64,000 nucleotides of DNA from Cohnella baijiui. Lineage in GTDB: Bacteria > Bacillota > Bacilli > Paenibacillales > Paenibacillaceae. Under the pieces are notes generated by a model. That model was not told the DNA's origin and made no database searches. It was given only the letters and a program-made list of their open reading frames with translations. The stretch covers positions 1 to 64,000 of the forward strand of contig NZ_JAJFOW010000032.1 of the NCBI RefSeq assembly GCF_020731285.1. Direction: 5' to 3'. This document shows, piece by piece, positions 47,602-56,387 of this stretch. How positions within the stretch are numbered: the first letter of the stretch is position 1; every line of letters starts with the position of its first letter. The translations under genes and the position numbers were made by a program.

Positions 47602-48054
47602 TTACTCGTTCGCGGGTACGGGATAGCTGCGCAGCACCGTGAAAGCGGCGGCGAGCTTCCGGGCGAAGTCCAGCGGCGGCTCCACGGATTGCAGGTGAAT
47701 ATAGAGCAGGGACGGCTCGGTGTAGAGCCAATGGTTGTGGAGAGCTGCTACGATAATCCCTTGCCGGACGACCGCTTGCATAAAGGCGGGTACTTCCTCC
47801 GGCAGCAAGGTGATCTCGGACAGGTTGAGCGCCCGTCCGTCCGGTCCGAACGATTCGAATTGCGCCTCGGCGGGCGTGACCGAGACGCTCAACCGACCTT
47901 GCACGAGCACCGGGAAGTTCCGATTCAGCGATACTTTGCAAACGCCGTTTTGCAAGCGGCTTTTGCCGCGCAGAAGCTCGCCGAATTGTCGGCAGAGCCC
48001 TTCGACTTTTTCCATGTCGGGTTCGCTCTCCTTTTTGCCCGGATGGTACAGCAT
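47602..48054 (-). CDS. DUF1259 (LppY/LpqO)-like protein
   Basis: A 150-residue protein, or 137 if it starts at ATG 48015, which has AAAGGAG upstream. The pattern VSLNRNFPVLVQGR, GIIVAALHNHWLYTEPSLLY and ARKLAAAFTVL matches the DUF1259 domain of LppY/LpqO-type proteins. No signal peptide. Function unknown. Confidence 0.75.
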   Translation of the reverse strand: MLYHPGKKESEPDMEKVEGLCRQFGELLRGKSRLQNGVCKVSLNRNFPVLVQGRLSVSVTPAEAQFESFGPDGRALNLSEITLLPEEVPAFMQAVVRQGIIVAALHNHWLYTEPSLLYIHLQSVEPPLDFARKLAAAFTVLRSYPVPANE

Positions 48055-48174
48055 ATTCGCCCATCCCGGATTGGTGTGGCGGCCGGTCCGGCAGTTTCGG
48101 ATGATTGTCCCGCGGCGGTCGAGGGTAAATAAAGAGAGCGAGTATTATCCCCATTCCGAAAGGAGAGATGTGGT

Positions 48175-48375
48175 ATGAACCGCGAACATGAAGGCATGAG
48201 CGATAAAATCAAAGGCGCCGTGAACAAGGTCAAAGGCGAGGCCAAGGATCAGTGGGGCAACGCCACCGACAATCGGAAGCTGCAGGCCGAAGGCAAATGG
48301 GACAAGGCCAAAGGCGAGATTCAGCACCGGATCGGCGAGTGGAAAGACGGACGCGATGAGCGCTCCGGTCGATAA
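48175..48375 (+). CDS. CsbD-family stress protein
   Basis: A 66-residue hydrophilic, Lys/Glu-rich protein with the CsbD pattern MSDKIKGAVNKVKGEAKDQW and KWDKAKGEIQ. Usually induced by general stress. Confidence 0.88.
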   Translation: MNREHEGMSDKIKGAVNKVKGEAKDQWGNATDNRKLQAEGKWDKAKGEIQHRIGEWKDGRDERSGR

Positions 48376-48381
48376 AGCGGA

Positions 48382-48410
48382 GGGAGGGCCCGGGAGGCTC
48401 TCCCTTTTTT
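48382..48410 (+). terminator. Terminator after csbD-like gene
   Basis: GGGAGGGCC-CGGGA-GGCTCTCCC with six T. Confidence 0.85.
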
Positions 48411-48556
48411 CATGGATACCATGGTGATGCGGTGTTTGCCTAGGGAGTCCTCCCCCTCCAACCCCCGAACCCGCCGCAGCAGGCCGTTCCATTCCCAACC
48501 GGCACGATCTGGGCTATGATGGCAAAAGACCAAAAGAACACGGGGGAAATCAAGCG

Positions 48557-48688
48557 ATGCGCAACGTCGATTATGGCGATTCCTTCATCAGCGAGAATCC
48601 CGGGCTGCTGGTCGAGAAGGAGATCCTCTCCTTTCTCGCACGGAGCTATTGGGCGGACAAGCGGTATATGAGGAGGCTGACACAATGA
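48557..48688 (+). pseudogene. Remnant of a GNAT acetyltransferase
   Basis: A 43-codon ORF whose translation (VEKEILSFLARSYWADKR) looks like the N-terminal 35-40 residues of a GNAT acetyltransferase, where FL-x-x-SYWA is common; the rest is missing. It ends in ATGA, overlapping the phosphotransferase start. Probably the 5' remnant of a deleted gene that now serves as a leader peptide. Confidence 0.5.
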
Positions 48689-49485
48689 CTGCAGCAAGTG
48701 ATCTGCGACTGCCCGCTCCGCTGGCGGAGAGACTGGCGGGCAGCCGTTTGACCGCCAATCGCGTGGGCCACTCGGGCGCTTCCGTCTATCGGGTGGACCG
48801 CGACGGCGAGACCGGCGCTTCCGCCTATTTAAAGATCGCGCCGGCATCGCCGCAGGACGAAGGGCTCGAAGCCGAGGCGCGGGCGCTCGATTGGCTGCAG
48901 GGACGGTTTCCCGCGCCGCGGCGTTTGTTCTTCGAGACCTTCGAAGGCCGCGACCATCTCCTGATGACCGAGATCGCCGGCCGGGACGGCTCGGACGAGG
49001 AGCTGCTGGCGCGGCCCGAAACGCTCGTCCGCCTGTATGCGGAGAGCCTCAAGGCGCTGCATGCCCTCGACATCCGGGACTGTCCCTTGGACCAGCGGCT
49101 GGAGATCAAGCTGCAGGCTGCCGGTCGACGGGTACGGGGTGGTTTGGCGGACGAAGCGCTGCAGGCAGAGGGCGCCGAGCGGACCGCCGAGGACATTTAT
49201 GCGCAGCTGCTCCGGGAACAGCCGGCGGGAGAGGACTTGGTGTTCGCGCACGGCGATTATTGTCTGCCCAACATCGTCCTTGCGGACGGCCGCTTGTCGG
49301 GCATGATCGATCTCGGCCGGGCGGGCGTCGCCGACCGGTACCAGGACATCGCGCTGGCGATCCGCAGCCTGCGGTATAACTTCGGGACGGACGTCTATAG
49401 GGAACTTTTCGCCGCGGCATACGGATTGCCGGAGCTGGACCCCGAGAAAGTCGACTATTACATCTTGCTGGACGAGTTGTTCTGA
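48685..49485 (+). CDS. APH(3')-like aminoglycoside phosphotransferase
   Basis: A 266-residue kinase. Catalytic loop VFAHGDYCLPNIVL (HGDxxxxN) and metal-binding MIDLGRAGVADRYQDIALA match the APH(3') family, as does length. It would phosphorylate kanamycin-type aminoglycosides, but environmental relatives often have unproven activity. Start ATG 48685 overlaps the GNAT remnant. Confidence 0.87.
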   Translation: MTAASDLRLPAPLAERLAGSRLTANRVGHSGASVYRVDRDGETGASAYLKIAPASPQDEGLEAEARALDWLQGRFPAPRRLFFETFEGRDHLLMTEIAGRDGSDEELLARPETLVRLYAESLKALHALDIRDCPLDQRLEIKLQAAGRRVRGGLADEALQAEGAERTAEDIYAQLLREQPAGEDLVFAHGDYCLPNIVLADGRLSGMIDLGRAGVADRYQDIALAIRSLRYNFGTDVYRELFAAAYGLPELDPEKVDYYILLDELF

Positions 49486-49508
49486 ACAAGAGACAGAAGG
49501 AGAAAAGC

Positions 49509-49973
49509 ATGCGCCAACCGATATTTTACGGCTCGGTCCACCTGTTGTTCTTCCGGGACGGGGGGCGCGAGACGCTGCTGCTGAAGCGGCAAAATACCGG
49601 CTTCGCGGACGGAAAGTGGAGCGTCGTGGCCGGGCGGATCGACGGCGGGGAGGAAGTGGTCGCGGCAGCCATCCGCGAAGCCCGGGAGGAAGCGGGCGTC
49701 GCCATCGCGCCGCAGGACCTGGAAGTCGTCGGCGTCATGCATCGCCGCAACGTGTCGTCCGAATGGATCGACTTTTATTTGCGGGTGCGGAGTTGGGCCG
49801 GAGAAATCACGAACATGGAGCCGCACAAATGCGAGGAGCTGCGCTGGTATCCCATCGACGCGCTGCCGGAGGAGATGGTACCGTACGTGAAGGCGGCCCT
49901 CCTCCGGGACGAGCCCGCGCTTTGGTTCGACAGCTACGGCTGGCAGCCGGCCGCGTCCGTCGCCGACGCATAA
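49509..49973 (+). CDS. Nudix hydrolase
   Basis: A 154-residue enzyme with a complete Nudix box from Gly42 region: GRIDGGEEVVAAAIREAREE then AGV (GX5EX7REUXEEXGU). Cleaves a nucleoside diphosphate-linked compound; substrate unknown. AGAAGGAGAAAAGC precedes the ATG. Confidence 0.93.
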   Translation: MRQPIFYGSVHLLFFRDGGRETLLLKRQNTGFADGKWSVVAGRIDGGEEVVAAAIREAREEAGVAIAPQDLEVVGVMHRRNVSSEWIDFYLRVRSWAGEITNMEPHKCEELRWYPIDALPEEMVPYVKAALLRDEPALWFDSYGWQPAASVADA

Positions 49974-50063
49974 GCAATGCTTGTCCCGAATAAGATGGAC
50001 CATGGACAAACGGATGACGAACTTGGACAAGCGGATCTAGCGGACCTGGAAAGGGTGATCGGG

Positions 50064-50516
50064 ATGTCGGCGCTGGAGAGGACGGAAAGGATGCTGGACG
50101 TGCAGTATCCGATGGACATTCGGAAACTGTCGGGCTTCGCTTTTTTGACGCTGTACGCCGTTTACGGGCTGCTGCGCGAAATGGAGCGGGGAGGAAGCTG
50201 GGGCTACTACGCGGGCGCCGCGCTTCTCTTCGGCGGCGCGCTGGCGGCGTTGTCGATCCGAAGGTGGCGCGGCCGTCCCCGGCTGCAGCTGGGAGCCGAA
50301 ACGATGACCGTGCACGGGATCGAGCTTCACCCCGGCCGCATCGAGGTCATCCGCATGGAACGCGACCGGATCGGCATCGTGCCTTACGGCCGCAAGATCC
50401 CTCCGCTGAAGTACTGCCTGCAAGTCCCGGAACGGGAGGACCGCCTTGCGCTGATCCGATGGGCAACGGGCCGCTGTATCGAGGTCCGGGAAGGCAAGTT
50501 CATGAGCTGGGTCTAG
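50064..50516 (+). CDS. Membrane protein, PH-like domain
   Basis: A 150-residue protein (179 if the upstream ATG 49977 is used). Two helices near residues 20-60, then a small beta-rich domain (LQLGAETMTVHGIELHPGRI). ATG 50064 is favoured by AAAGGGTGATCGGG. Unknown function. Confidence 0.65.
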   Translation: MSALERTERMLDVQYPMDIRKLSGFAFLTLYAVYGLLREMERGGSWGYYAGAALLFGGALAALSIRRWRGRPRLQLGAETMTVHGIELHPGRIEVIRMERDRIGIVPYGRKIPPLKYCLQVPEREDRLALIRWATGRCIEVREGKFMSWV

Positions 50517-50548
50517 CAGGGCTGCGCCGAGACAGGAATCACTACCCG

Positions 50549-50593
50549 GCGAACAAGACCTCCATCCCCTTCTGCGGGATGGAGGTCTTTTGG
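50549..50593 (+). terminator. Terminator, bidirectional-looking
   Basis: 14-bp stem AAGACCTCCATCCC/GGGATGGAGGTCTT and TTTT. Confidence 0.9.
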
Positions 50594-51135
50594 CATGACT
50601 AGTAGATTGACCCAAAAGTAATGTAACTATATTCCGGTTGTTGCTTTTCCGTTAGGTTACAAAAGGGATACCAAAGTCATCATAAAAAACCGCCTAACAG
50701 CGCGGTCGTGGAGTCATCTCGTCCGTTCAAGCTGGCGGATTTCCGGCTCAACCTGAATTCGGTGCTTGATCAGCGGGTTAGCTTCGAACGAGTGATCGGT
50801 TTGGAACATGGCTACGCTAACGGTTGTGATAGCGCCTAATCGGTCTAAAAAACGGAGGTTTCTTTTCTAACGGTTGCATGCGCGCTTATTTGGACGAAAC
50901 AGCCCTTCTGTCTACGAAAAAACGGGAAATAGGCTCGCTCGCAACCGTTACATTTTGCAAACCCCATTTATGCCTAAATAGCGTCGCTCACAACCGTTAG
51001 AATTTTCGCCCGCTTTTACGCACTCCCATCTACTCCTCTGGTCAAGCATCGATATCGGTTTTGAGCTGGATTTCCGGTTAATCCCCGGGTTGGGGCTTAA
51101 GTACGTTATTTCAGGATCTTCCTACCAGTGCCGGG
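50594..51135. other. Intergenic region with inverted repeat copies
   Basis: About 540 bases, no gene seen. A minus-strand terminator-like hairpin, ACCGC/GCGGT (50689-50706) with a T run on that strand, may end the GH5-like transcript. A repeat array lies at 50817-51000. Confidence 0.55.
50817..51000. repeat. Four copies of CTAACGGTTG, two per strand
   Basis: Plus-strand CTAACGGTTG at 50817 and 50867; minus-strand copies ending at 50950 (TAACGGTTGCGAGCG) and 51000 (CTAACGGTTGTGAGCG). Each same-strand pair is exactly 50 bases apart, and the two pairs face each other. Confidence 0.65.
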
Positions 51136-53076
51136 CTAACGACGCCGCAGGCGTATGACCGCGCCGTCGTTCGCGCCGAGCGAGCAGACCGGCGGCGCGG
51201 CTGCCCGCCGCACTTCGCCGTACAGGCATTCCTCGAACGTCCAACCCTCGGACAGATCGAGGTCAAACGTCGCCGGACGGTCCGCGTAATGGACGAGGAC
51301 GGCGATCCGCCCGCCGTCTTCGGCGTCGTGCTCCGTCACGCCGACGAGCGGAGGCGTTCCGCGGATCGCGCGGTCCGAACGTGCGCGGCCGGAGATCGTT
51401 CGGTACATCCGCCAGTAGGGAAACGTCTCCGGGTCGCCGCAAACGCCCGGACGGCGGACGAGATCCAGCTCCAACGGCAGCGAGAGGAAATAGATGCGGC
51501 CCTGGCCGTAGTTTGACACGGTGAACACCGGGTTACCGTCCTCCTCGGCGGCGAGCACTTCCGCACTCGTCGTGCGAACCGTCCACTTGAACGGGCTCGC
51601 CAACCGGAGGACCGTGCCGTGCACATCTTCATCCGTCGGCGGCAGCGTCACGACGGCCTCTCCCACGCGGCGGCCGCGGGCGCTTACTTGCAGGCCCGTC
51701 GTCTCTTCGAACGAGAGGAAGTACCCGTCATCCATGGACAGGTAAAGATCGGCTCCCGCCCGAACGCGCTCCAGGAGCTCCTGCCAGCGCTGCTTCGGGA
51801 TGCCTTTCGTTCCGCTTAGGCAGGGGAGCAGATACAGCTTCGCCTCCGGGAGCGGCTGGTCTTCGAAGCGATAAACGAGATCGAAGCCGGCTTGCTTGGC
51901 GAGGATGAAGGCCCCGAATGCGACCGGCCAGTGTTCCTGCGACGTGTTCAGGATGCAAACGGCCTCCGTCCGCCTGGGCGGCAGATCCGGCAGGGCGCCG
52001 ATTTGGCGGCGGAGACGGCCCATCTCCCGAAGCGCCGGCTTGACTCGGCCCTGCTCGGTGACGAGGCCAAGCTCGCCCTCGCATGCGTTCGAATCGTATG
52101 GCGCGTGAGCCAGCAGCGTCTGGTCGAAAGAGCACCACCAGAGCAGTCCGTGACAGCCGTGCGCCCAGAGGCTCAGCATGCTGCCTCTCAGGAACGCCGC
52201 GGCTTCGGCCTCGCCGGACACCATCGGCCCCATCGTGCCGATCTCTTCGGCGAAGCACGGTTTGCCCCCGAGCTGAGCGTAGTACAGGGTTTCCGACGTC
52301 GCATGAAGCTGCGGCCGGATCGTCGTGATCGGGTCGTAATCGACATAGGGCGTCCAATAGGGGTACGGATGCGTCGTGAGAATATCCGTCAGCTCGCCTT
52401 GGTCCTGCATCCGCCAGTTTCCGGCGGGCGACAAGCCGTGCATGCCGGAAACGAGCGGCCGGCCGGGGTCTGCCGACTTCACCGCGCCGGACAACGCCGC
52501 CGTCCAGACGTACGCTTCCTTGGCGGTCGAGACCGGAGCCATCGCGTTGCATTCGTTGCCGAGGTCCCAGGCGACGATCGCCGGGTGATCGGCCATCGCC
52601 CGCACGAAGCCGCGAACGAACCGAACCTGCCATTGGATCGCGAGCGGGTCCGTCAGCACGTTGCGGCCTTCCAGCGCCGGCGGGACGAACAGCCTGCCGC
52701 TCATCCAGCCGGTGACGAGGCCGACGATCAGCTTCAGGCCGCGTTGTCCGGCGAGGTCCGCGAATTGCCGGAACTTGTCCATCGCCTCTCGCGACACTCC
52801 CGCGCGGCCCAGCTCGTCGTCCGGGAGCCGCCGCTCGCCGAAGCGCACGCCGGCGGCATGGCCGTGACCCTCGTATACGGTCGAGATCGGCTGGAAGTCG
52901 GGCCACAGCGGAAATACCCGCAGCACCTCGAGTCCCTCGTCCGCCAGCAGCTTCAAATCCCGTTCGACGACGTCCGGCCGCCAGTCCGACCACATGGCCG
53001 TGCCGGCATGCGACGCCCAATAGTTGCATCCGATGAAAAAGCGGTCCTGTCCCGCCCACAGCGGATTCGCTTGCAT
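51136..53076 (-). CDS. GH5-like glycoside hydrolase
   Basis: A 646-residue cytoplasmic enzyme (no signal peptide). TIM-barrel N-terminal domain with GCNYWASHAGTAMW, acid/base Glu in WDLGNECNA and nucleophile Glu in CFAEEIGTM; the C-terminal 300 residues are Rossmann-like plus a beta domain as in GH42/GH5-type beta-mannosidases. Likely cleaves short oligosaccharides. Divergent from an AraC regulator, its probable activator. Confidence 0.85.
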   Translation of the reverse strand: MQANPLWAGQDRFFIGCNYWASHAGTAMWSDWRPDVVERDLKLLADEGLEVLRVFPLWPDFQPISTVYEGHGHAAGVRFGERRLPDDELGRAGVSREAMDKFRQFADLAGQRGLKLIVGLVTGWMSGRLFVPPALEGRNVLTDPLAIQWQVRFVRGFVRAMADHPAIVAWDLGNECNAMAPVSTAKEAYVWTAALSGAVKSADPGRPLVSGMHGLSPAGNWRMQDQGELTDILTTHPYPYWTPYVDYDPITTIRPQLHATSETLYYAQLGGKPCFAEEIGTMGPMVSGEAEAAAFLRGSMLSLWAHGCHGLLWWCSFDQTLLAHAPYDSNACEGELGLVTEQGRVKPALREMGRLRRQIGALPDLPPRRTEAVCILNTSQEHWPVAFGAFILAKQAGFDLVYRFEDQPLPEAKLYLLPCLSGTKGIPKQRWQELLERVRAGADLYLSMDDGYFLSFEETTGLQVSARGRRVGEAVVTLPPTDEDVHGTVLRLASPFKWTVRTTSAEVLAAEEDGNPVFTVSNYGQGRIYFLSLPLELDLVRRPGVCGDPETFPYWRMYRTISGRARSDRAIRGTPPLVGVTEHDAEDGGRIAVLVHYADRPATFDLDLSEGWTFEECLYGEVRRAAAPPVCSLGANDGAVIRLRRR

Positions 53077-53279
53077 CCTTTTTCCTCCTCTCGGCGGACC
53101 GAACGCGAGCGGCAGCTTGAAGGTCCCGCCGCTTCCGATCCCCTCGGCGGCTTCGCGTCCATTCCTTCGGACCGTTTCCGCGCTCTGCCTATCACCCTAC
53201 TCGAATCCGCGCGGCGGAGCTATAATAGGGATGCGAAAAAATAAAACGATTCTATGATGCCCGCCGGGAGACGACAGCC

Positions 53280-54215
53280 ATGACCGCAGCCAACTTGCCC
53301 GATATCGGAACTCGGCCCGCCTTCGAGGCGCCGCCTTACTTCGAAGCCCACAAAAACCGGGAGGGCGGATTCGAGTTTCCCTTCTACGCCGCAGCGGTCG
53401 ACGCCGGTACGGAAGGCTACGCGGTCCCTCCGCATTGGCACTACCATATGGAGCTGCTGATCTTCGATGCGGGAGAGGCGGACGTGCTGCTCGGCAGCCG
53501 AACGATCCGAGCGTCGGCGGGCGACCTGCTCCTGATCCCGCCGTGCAGCGTCCACGCGGTGACCGCCGATCCGGGCACGGCCTCCAAGCACTACGTCGTC
53601 GGCTTCGATCCGGAGCTGCTCGCCCCGATGCCCGCTTTGCTGCTGCAGGTGAAATACATGCTCCCGAATCGGCCGGACGCGCATCTCCATCTTCGCGCGG
53701 GGACGCTGGCGGAGAGGGGAGCGGCCGGCATCGGAGCGGAGGCCGAGGCGCTGCTAAGGGAGTATTCGCGGCGCGACCCGGCGTTCGAGCTGGCCGTCAC
53801 CTCGGGCATTTTCCGGCTGATGGGCGGTCTGATCCGCGCGCTTCCCGAGCTTGGACTGGACGGCCGCGCCTCGGGGACGGAGCGGGACCGCTACCGCCTC
53901 CGGGATACGCTCGCCTATATCGACGCGCACAGCCACGAGCCGTTGACGGCTTCCGACATGGCGCGGATCAGCATGATGAGCTACAGCCATTTCGCGGCCT
54001 GCTTCAAGCGGACGATGCGCACGCCGTTTTCCGCCTATCTCCATTTCGTCCGCGTGCGCAAAGCCGAGCGTCTTCTTCTCGATCCTTCGCGCAGCATCAC
54101 CCAGATCGCGCTGGAGACGGGATTCAACGACACCAGCTACTTCATCAAGCACTTTCGGCGCCTGCGGGGACTCACGCCGCTTCAATACCGCAAGGCGGTC
54201 CTCCACTCCGAGTGA
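53280..54215 (+). CDS. AraC-family regulator
   Basis: A 311-residue regulator: N-terminal cupin (HWHYHMELLIFDAGEADVLL, LIPPCSVHAV) and C-terminal double helix-turn-helix (LTASDMARISMMSYSHFAAC, TQIALETGFNDTSYFIKHFR). Divergent from the GH5-like gene and upstream of DUF4091; likely responds to a sugar. Confidence 0.92.
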   Translation: MTAANLPDIGTRPAFEAPPYFEAHKNREGGFEFPFYAAAVDAGTEGYAVPPHWHYHMELLIFDAGEADVLLGSRTIRASAGDLLLIPPCSVHAVTADPGTASKHYVVGFDPELLAPMPALLLQVKYMLPNRPDAHLHLRAGTLAERGAAGIGAEAEALLREYSRRDPAFELAVTSGIFRLMGGLIRALPELGLDGRASGTERDRYRLRDTLAYIDAHSHEPLTASDMARISMMSYSHFAACFKRTMRTPFSAYLHFVRVRKAERLLLDPSRSITQIALETGFNDTSYFIKHFRRLRGLTPLQYRKAVLHSE

Positions 54216-54251
54216 TCGCGCCGTTCGCCGCCGCCCCGCGAGCTTTTGAAA

Positions 54252-54281
54252 CAAAGTCCCTTGATTCAAGGGGCTTTTTCG
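54252..54281 (+). terminator. Terminator after the AraC gene
   Basis: AAAGTCCCTTG-ATT-CAAGGGGCTTT with T run. Confidence 0.85.
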
Positions 54282-54484
54282 TTGTTTTCGTCTCTTGTTC
54301 GGCGAAGGCGAAGGGCCTAATGTGGGAAGATGGAGCGCGGTATTCCCGCCCTTCCGCCTGCATTCGCGCAGGTGGATTCCTATAGACCGGCGGGTTTTCC
54401 CCGTGTCCGCCTGCCGCCATAATGGGACGCGTAAGCGCCGGTCCGCCGGCCGAACCCCCGAAAGAAAGGACGAGTGAAGGTGCG

Positions 54485-56170
54485 ATGACATCCATACCGT
54501 TTGAAACCCGCTGCGTAAACTCTCTCCGAAAAGTATTTGCCGACGAAGAATGGACGGCGCCGGCGTACGAGAGAGGAACGGCGCTGCGAAACGAGGCGTT
54601 CGCGTTCCAGGTCGCCTACCGCGCGCCATGGCTGCACAGAGGCATTCGCGTCGAGACGGACTCGCTGCTGAAAGAGCAAATCGAGGTCCGCGCCGTCGGA
54701 CTCGCCCCCTCCGATTTCCCGGCTCGGGACAATCATGACGGCGATATTCTGCGCACGGCGCCGGGGCTGTACCCGGATCCTCTGCTGCCGATCGATCCGC
54801 GGGAAGGCATCCATGCGCCGCCGAACCAATGGCGGGCGGTGTGGGTGACGATCGATCCGGGCGACGGGCTGCTGCCGGCGGGCGTGCATCCGATCCGCCT
54901 CCGTTTCGTCTCCGAAGAGGAGGAGCTGCTTGGCGAGGCCGAGTTTACGCTGGACGTCGTCCCCGCCCTCTTGCCGAAGCAGCGGCTGCTGCACTACGAG
55001 TGGCTGCACTTCGACTGCCTGGCCACCTACTACGGGGTCCCGATCTTCGGCGAGCGGCACTGGGAGCTGTTGGAGAACTACGTTCGCGCGGCCGTCCGGT
55101 ACGGGATCAACACGTTCCTGACGCCGATCGTCACGCCGCCGCTGGATACGAAGGTCGGCGGGGAGCGGCCGACGGTGCAGTTGGTCGACATTGCGCTGCG
55201 AGGGGACCAGTATGCGTTCGGTTTCGACAAGCTGAAGCGGTGGGTCGATCTGTGCAACCGGTGCGGCGTAAGCCATTTCGAATTTTCCCATCTGTTCACC
55301 CAATGGGGAGCGAAACACGCGCCGAAGATCGTCGCAACCGTCGACGGCGAGGAACGGCGCATCTTTGGCTGGGAGACGGACGCGACGGGGCCGGCGTATC
55401 GCGCTTTCCTGGACCAGTTCCTGCCCGCGTTGGACGGGTTCGTCCGGACGCACGGACTGGAGCGCCGCGCGATCTTCCACGTCTCCGACGAGCCGGAGCC
55501 GCAAGACTTCGAGGCTTACCGCCAGGCGAAGGAGATCATCGCGAAGCATCTGAAGGGATACCCGATCATGGACGCGCTCTCGGATTACCGTTTTTACGAG
55601 AGCGGGCTGGTCGAGCGCCCGATTCCCGCGAGCGACCACATCGGCCCGTTCCTGGCGAACGGCGTGCCCGGGCTGTGGACGTACTATTGCAACGCCCAGC
55701 AGGACAAAGTGGCGAACCGCATGTTCAGCATGCCGTCGAGCCGCGGGCGGGTGATCGGTTTGCAGCTGTACAAGTTCGGCATGGAGGGCTTCGCGCATTG
55801 GGGCTACAATTTCTGGTACACCCGCTACGCGACGAAGGCGATCGATCCTTATCGCGTGACGGACGCCGGCATGGGCTTTCCTTCGGGAGACTCCCATCTG
55901 GTTTATCCGGGAGACGACGGGCACCCCGTCGGCTCGATCCGGCTCGAGGTGCTGCGGGAAGCGCTGCAGGATTTGCGGGCTTTGGAGCTGTTCGAGATGT
56001 ATGCGGGCAAGGAGGCGGCGATCGCGCTGCTCGAAGAGGGATTGACGGAGCCGATTACGTTCGCGGATTATCCGCGGGGAGACGCTTGGCTGCTCGCCTT
56101 TCGAGCGCGGTTGAACGAGGCGATTCGTCAGCATGCGACGGCAAGCGAGGTTGTCGATAACGGTCGATAG
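54485..56170 (+). CDS. DUF4091-type putative glycoside hydrolase
   Basis: A 561-residue protein without signal peptide. N-terminal beta-sandwich (about 1-165), then a TIM-barrel-like domain with HYEWLHFDCLATYYGVP, HVSDEPEPQDFEAY (likely catalytic acid pair) and GYNFWYTRYA, and a C-terminal DUF4091 helical part ending in LREALQDLRALELFE. Probably an intracellular glycosidase. ATG 54485. Confidence 0.85.
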   Translation: MTSIPFETRCVNSLRKVFADEEWTAPAYERGTALRNEAFAFQVAYRAPWLHRGIRVETDSLLKEQIEVRAVGLAPSDFPARDNHDGDILRTAPGLYPDPLLPIDPREGIHAPPNQWRAVWVTIDPGDGLLPAGVHPIRLRFVSEEEELLGEAEFTLDVVPALLPKQRLLHYEWLHFDCLATYYGVPIFGERHWELLENYVRAAVRYGINTFLTPIVTPPLDTKVGGERPTVQLVDIALRGDQYAFGFDKLKRWVDLCNRCGVSHFEFSHLFTQWGAKHAPKIVATVDGEERRIFGWETDATGPAYRAFLDQFLPALDGFVRTHGLERRAIFHVSDEPEPQDFEAYRQAKEIIAKHLKGYPIMDALSDYRFYESGLVERPIPASDHIGPFLANGVPGLWTYYCNAQQDKVANRMFSMPSSRGRVIGLQLYKFGMEGFAHWGYNFWYTRYATKAIDPYRVTDAGMGFPSGDSHLVYPGDDGHPVGSIRLEVLREALQDLRALELFEMYAGKEAAIALLEEGLTEPITFADYPRGDAWLLAFRARLNEAIRQHATASEVVDNGR

Positions 56171-56387
56171 ACTCCATTGATTACGGGTAGCTTTCGTTGG
56201 TTTCGGGACTTATGCCGGCTTCGGGAGGGCTTTTATAATGAGGGTGTCGGTCCGATGCCGGCTTCCCTCCTCGAAAGCCGGCGTTCCGATTCGCGGGCGG
56301 CGTCGGGGACCGCCAGAGTCGCCGGAAAGGGAAACAAGCGCTACAGATCAAAGCAAGCAGCAAGGCCCATTCTCGAAAGGAGTGTTG

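Noticed and set aside
51892-53244. A 450-codon plus-strand frame opposite the GH5-like gene
   Set aside because: Arg/Ala/Pro-rich shadow with no motifs; the opposite frame has clear catalytic Glu motifs.
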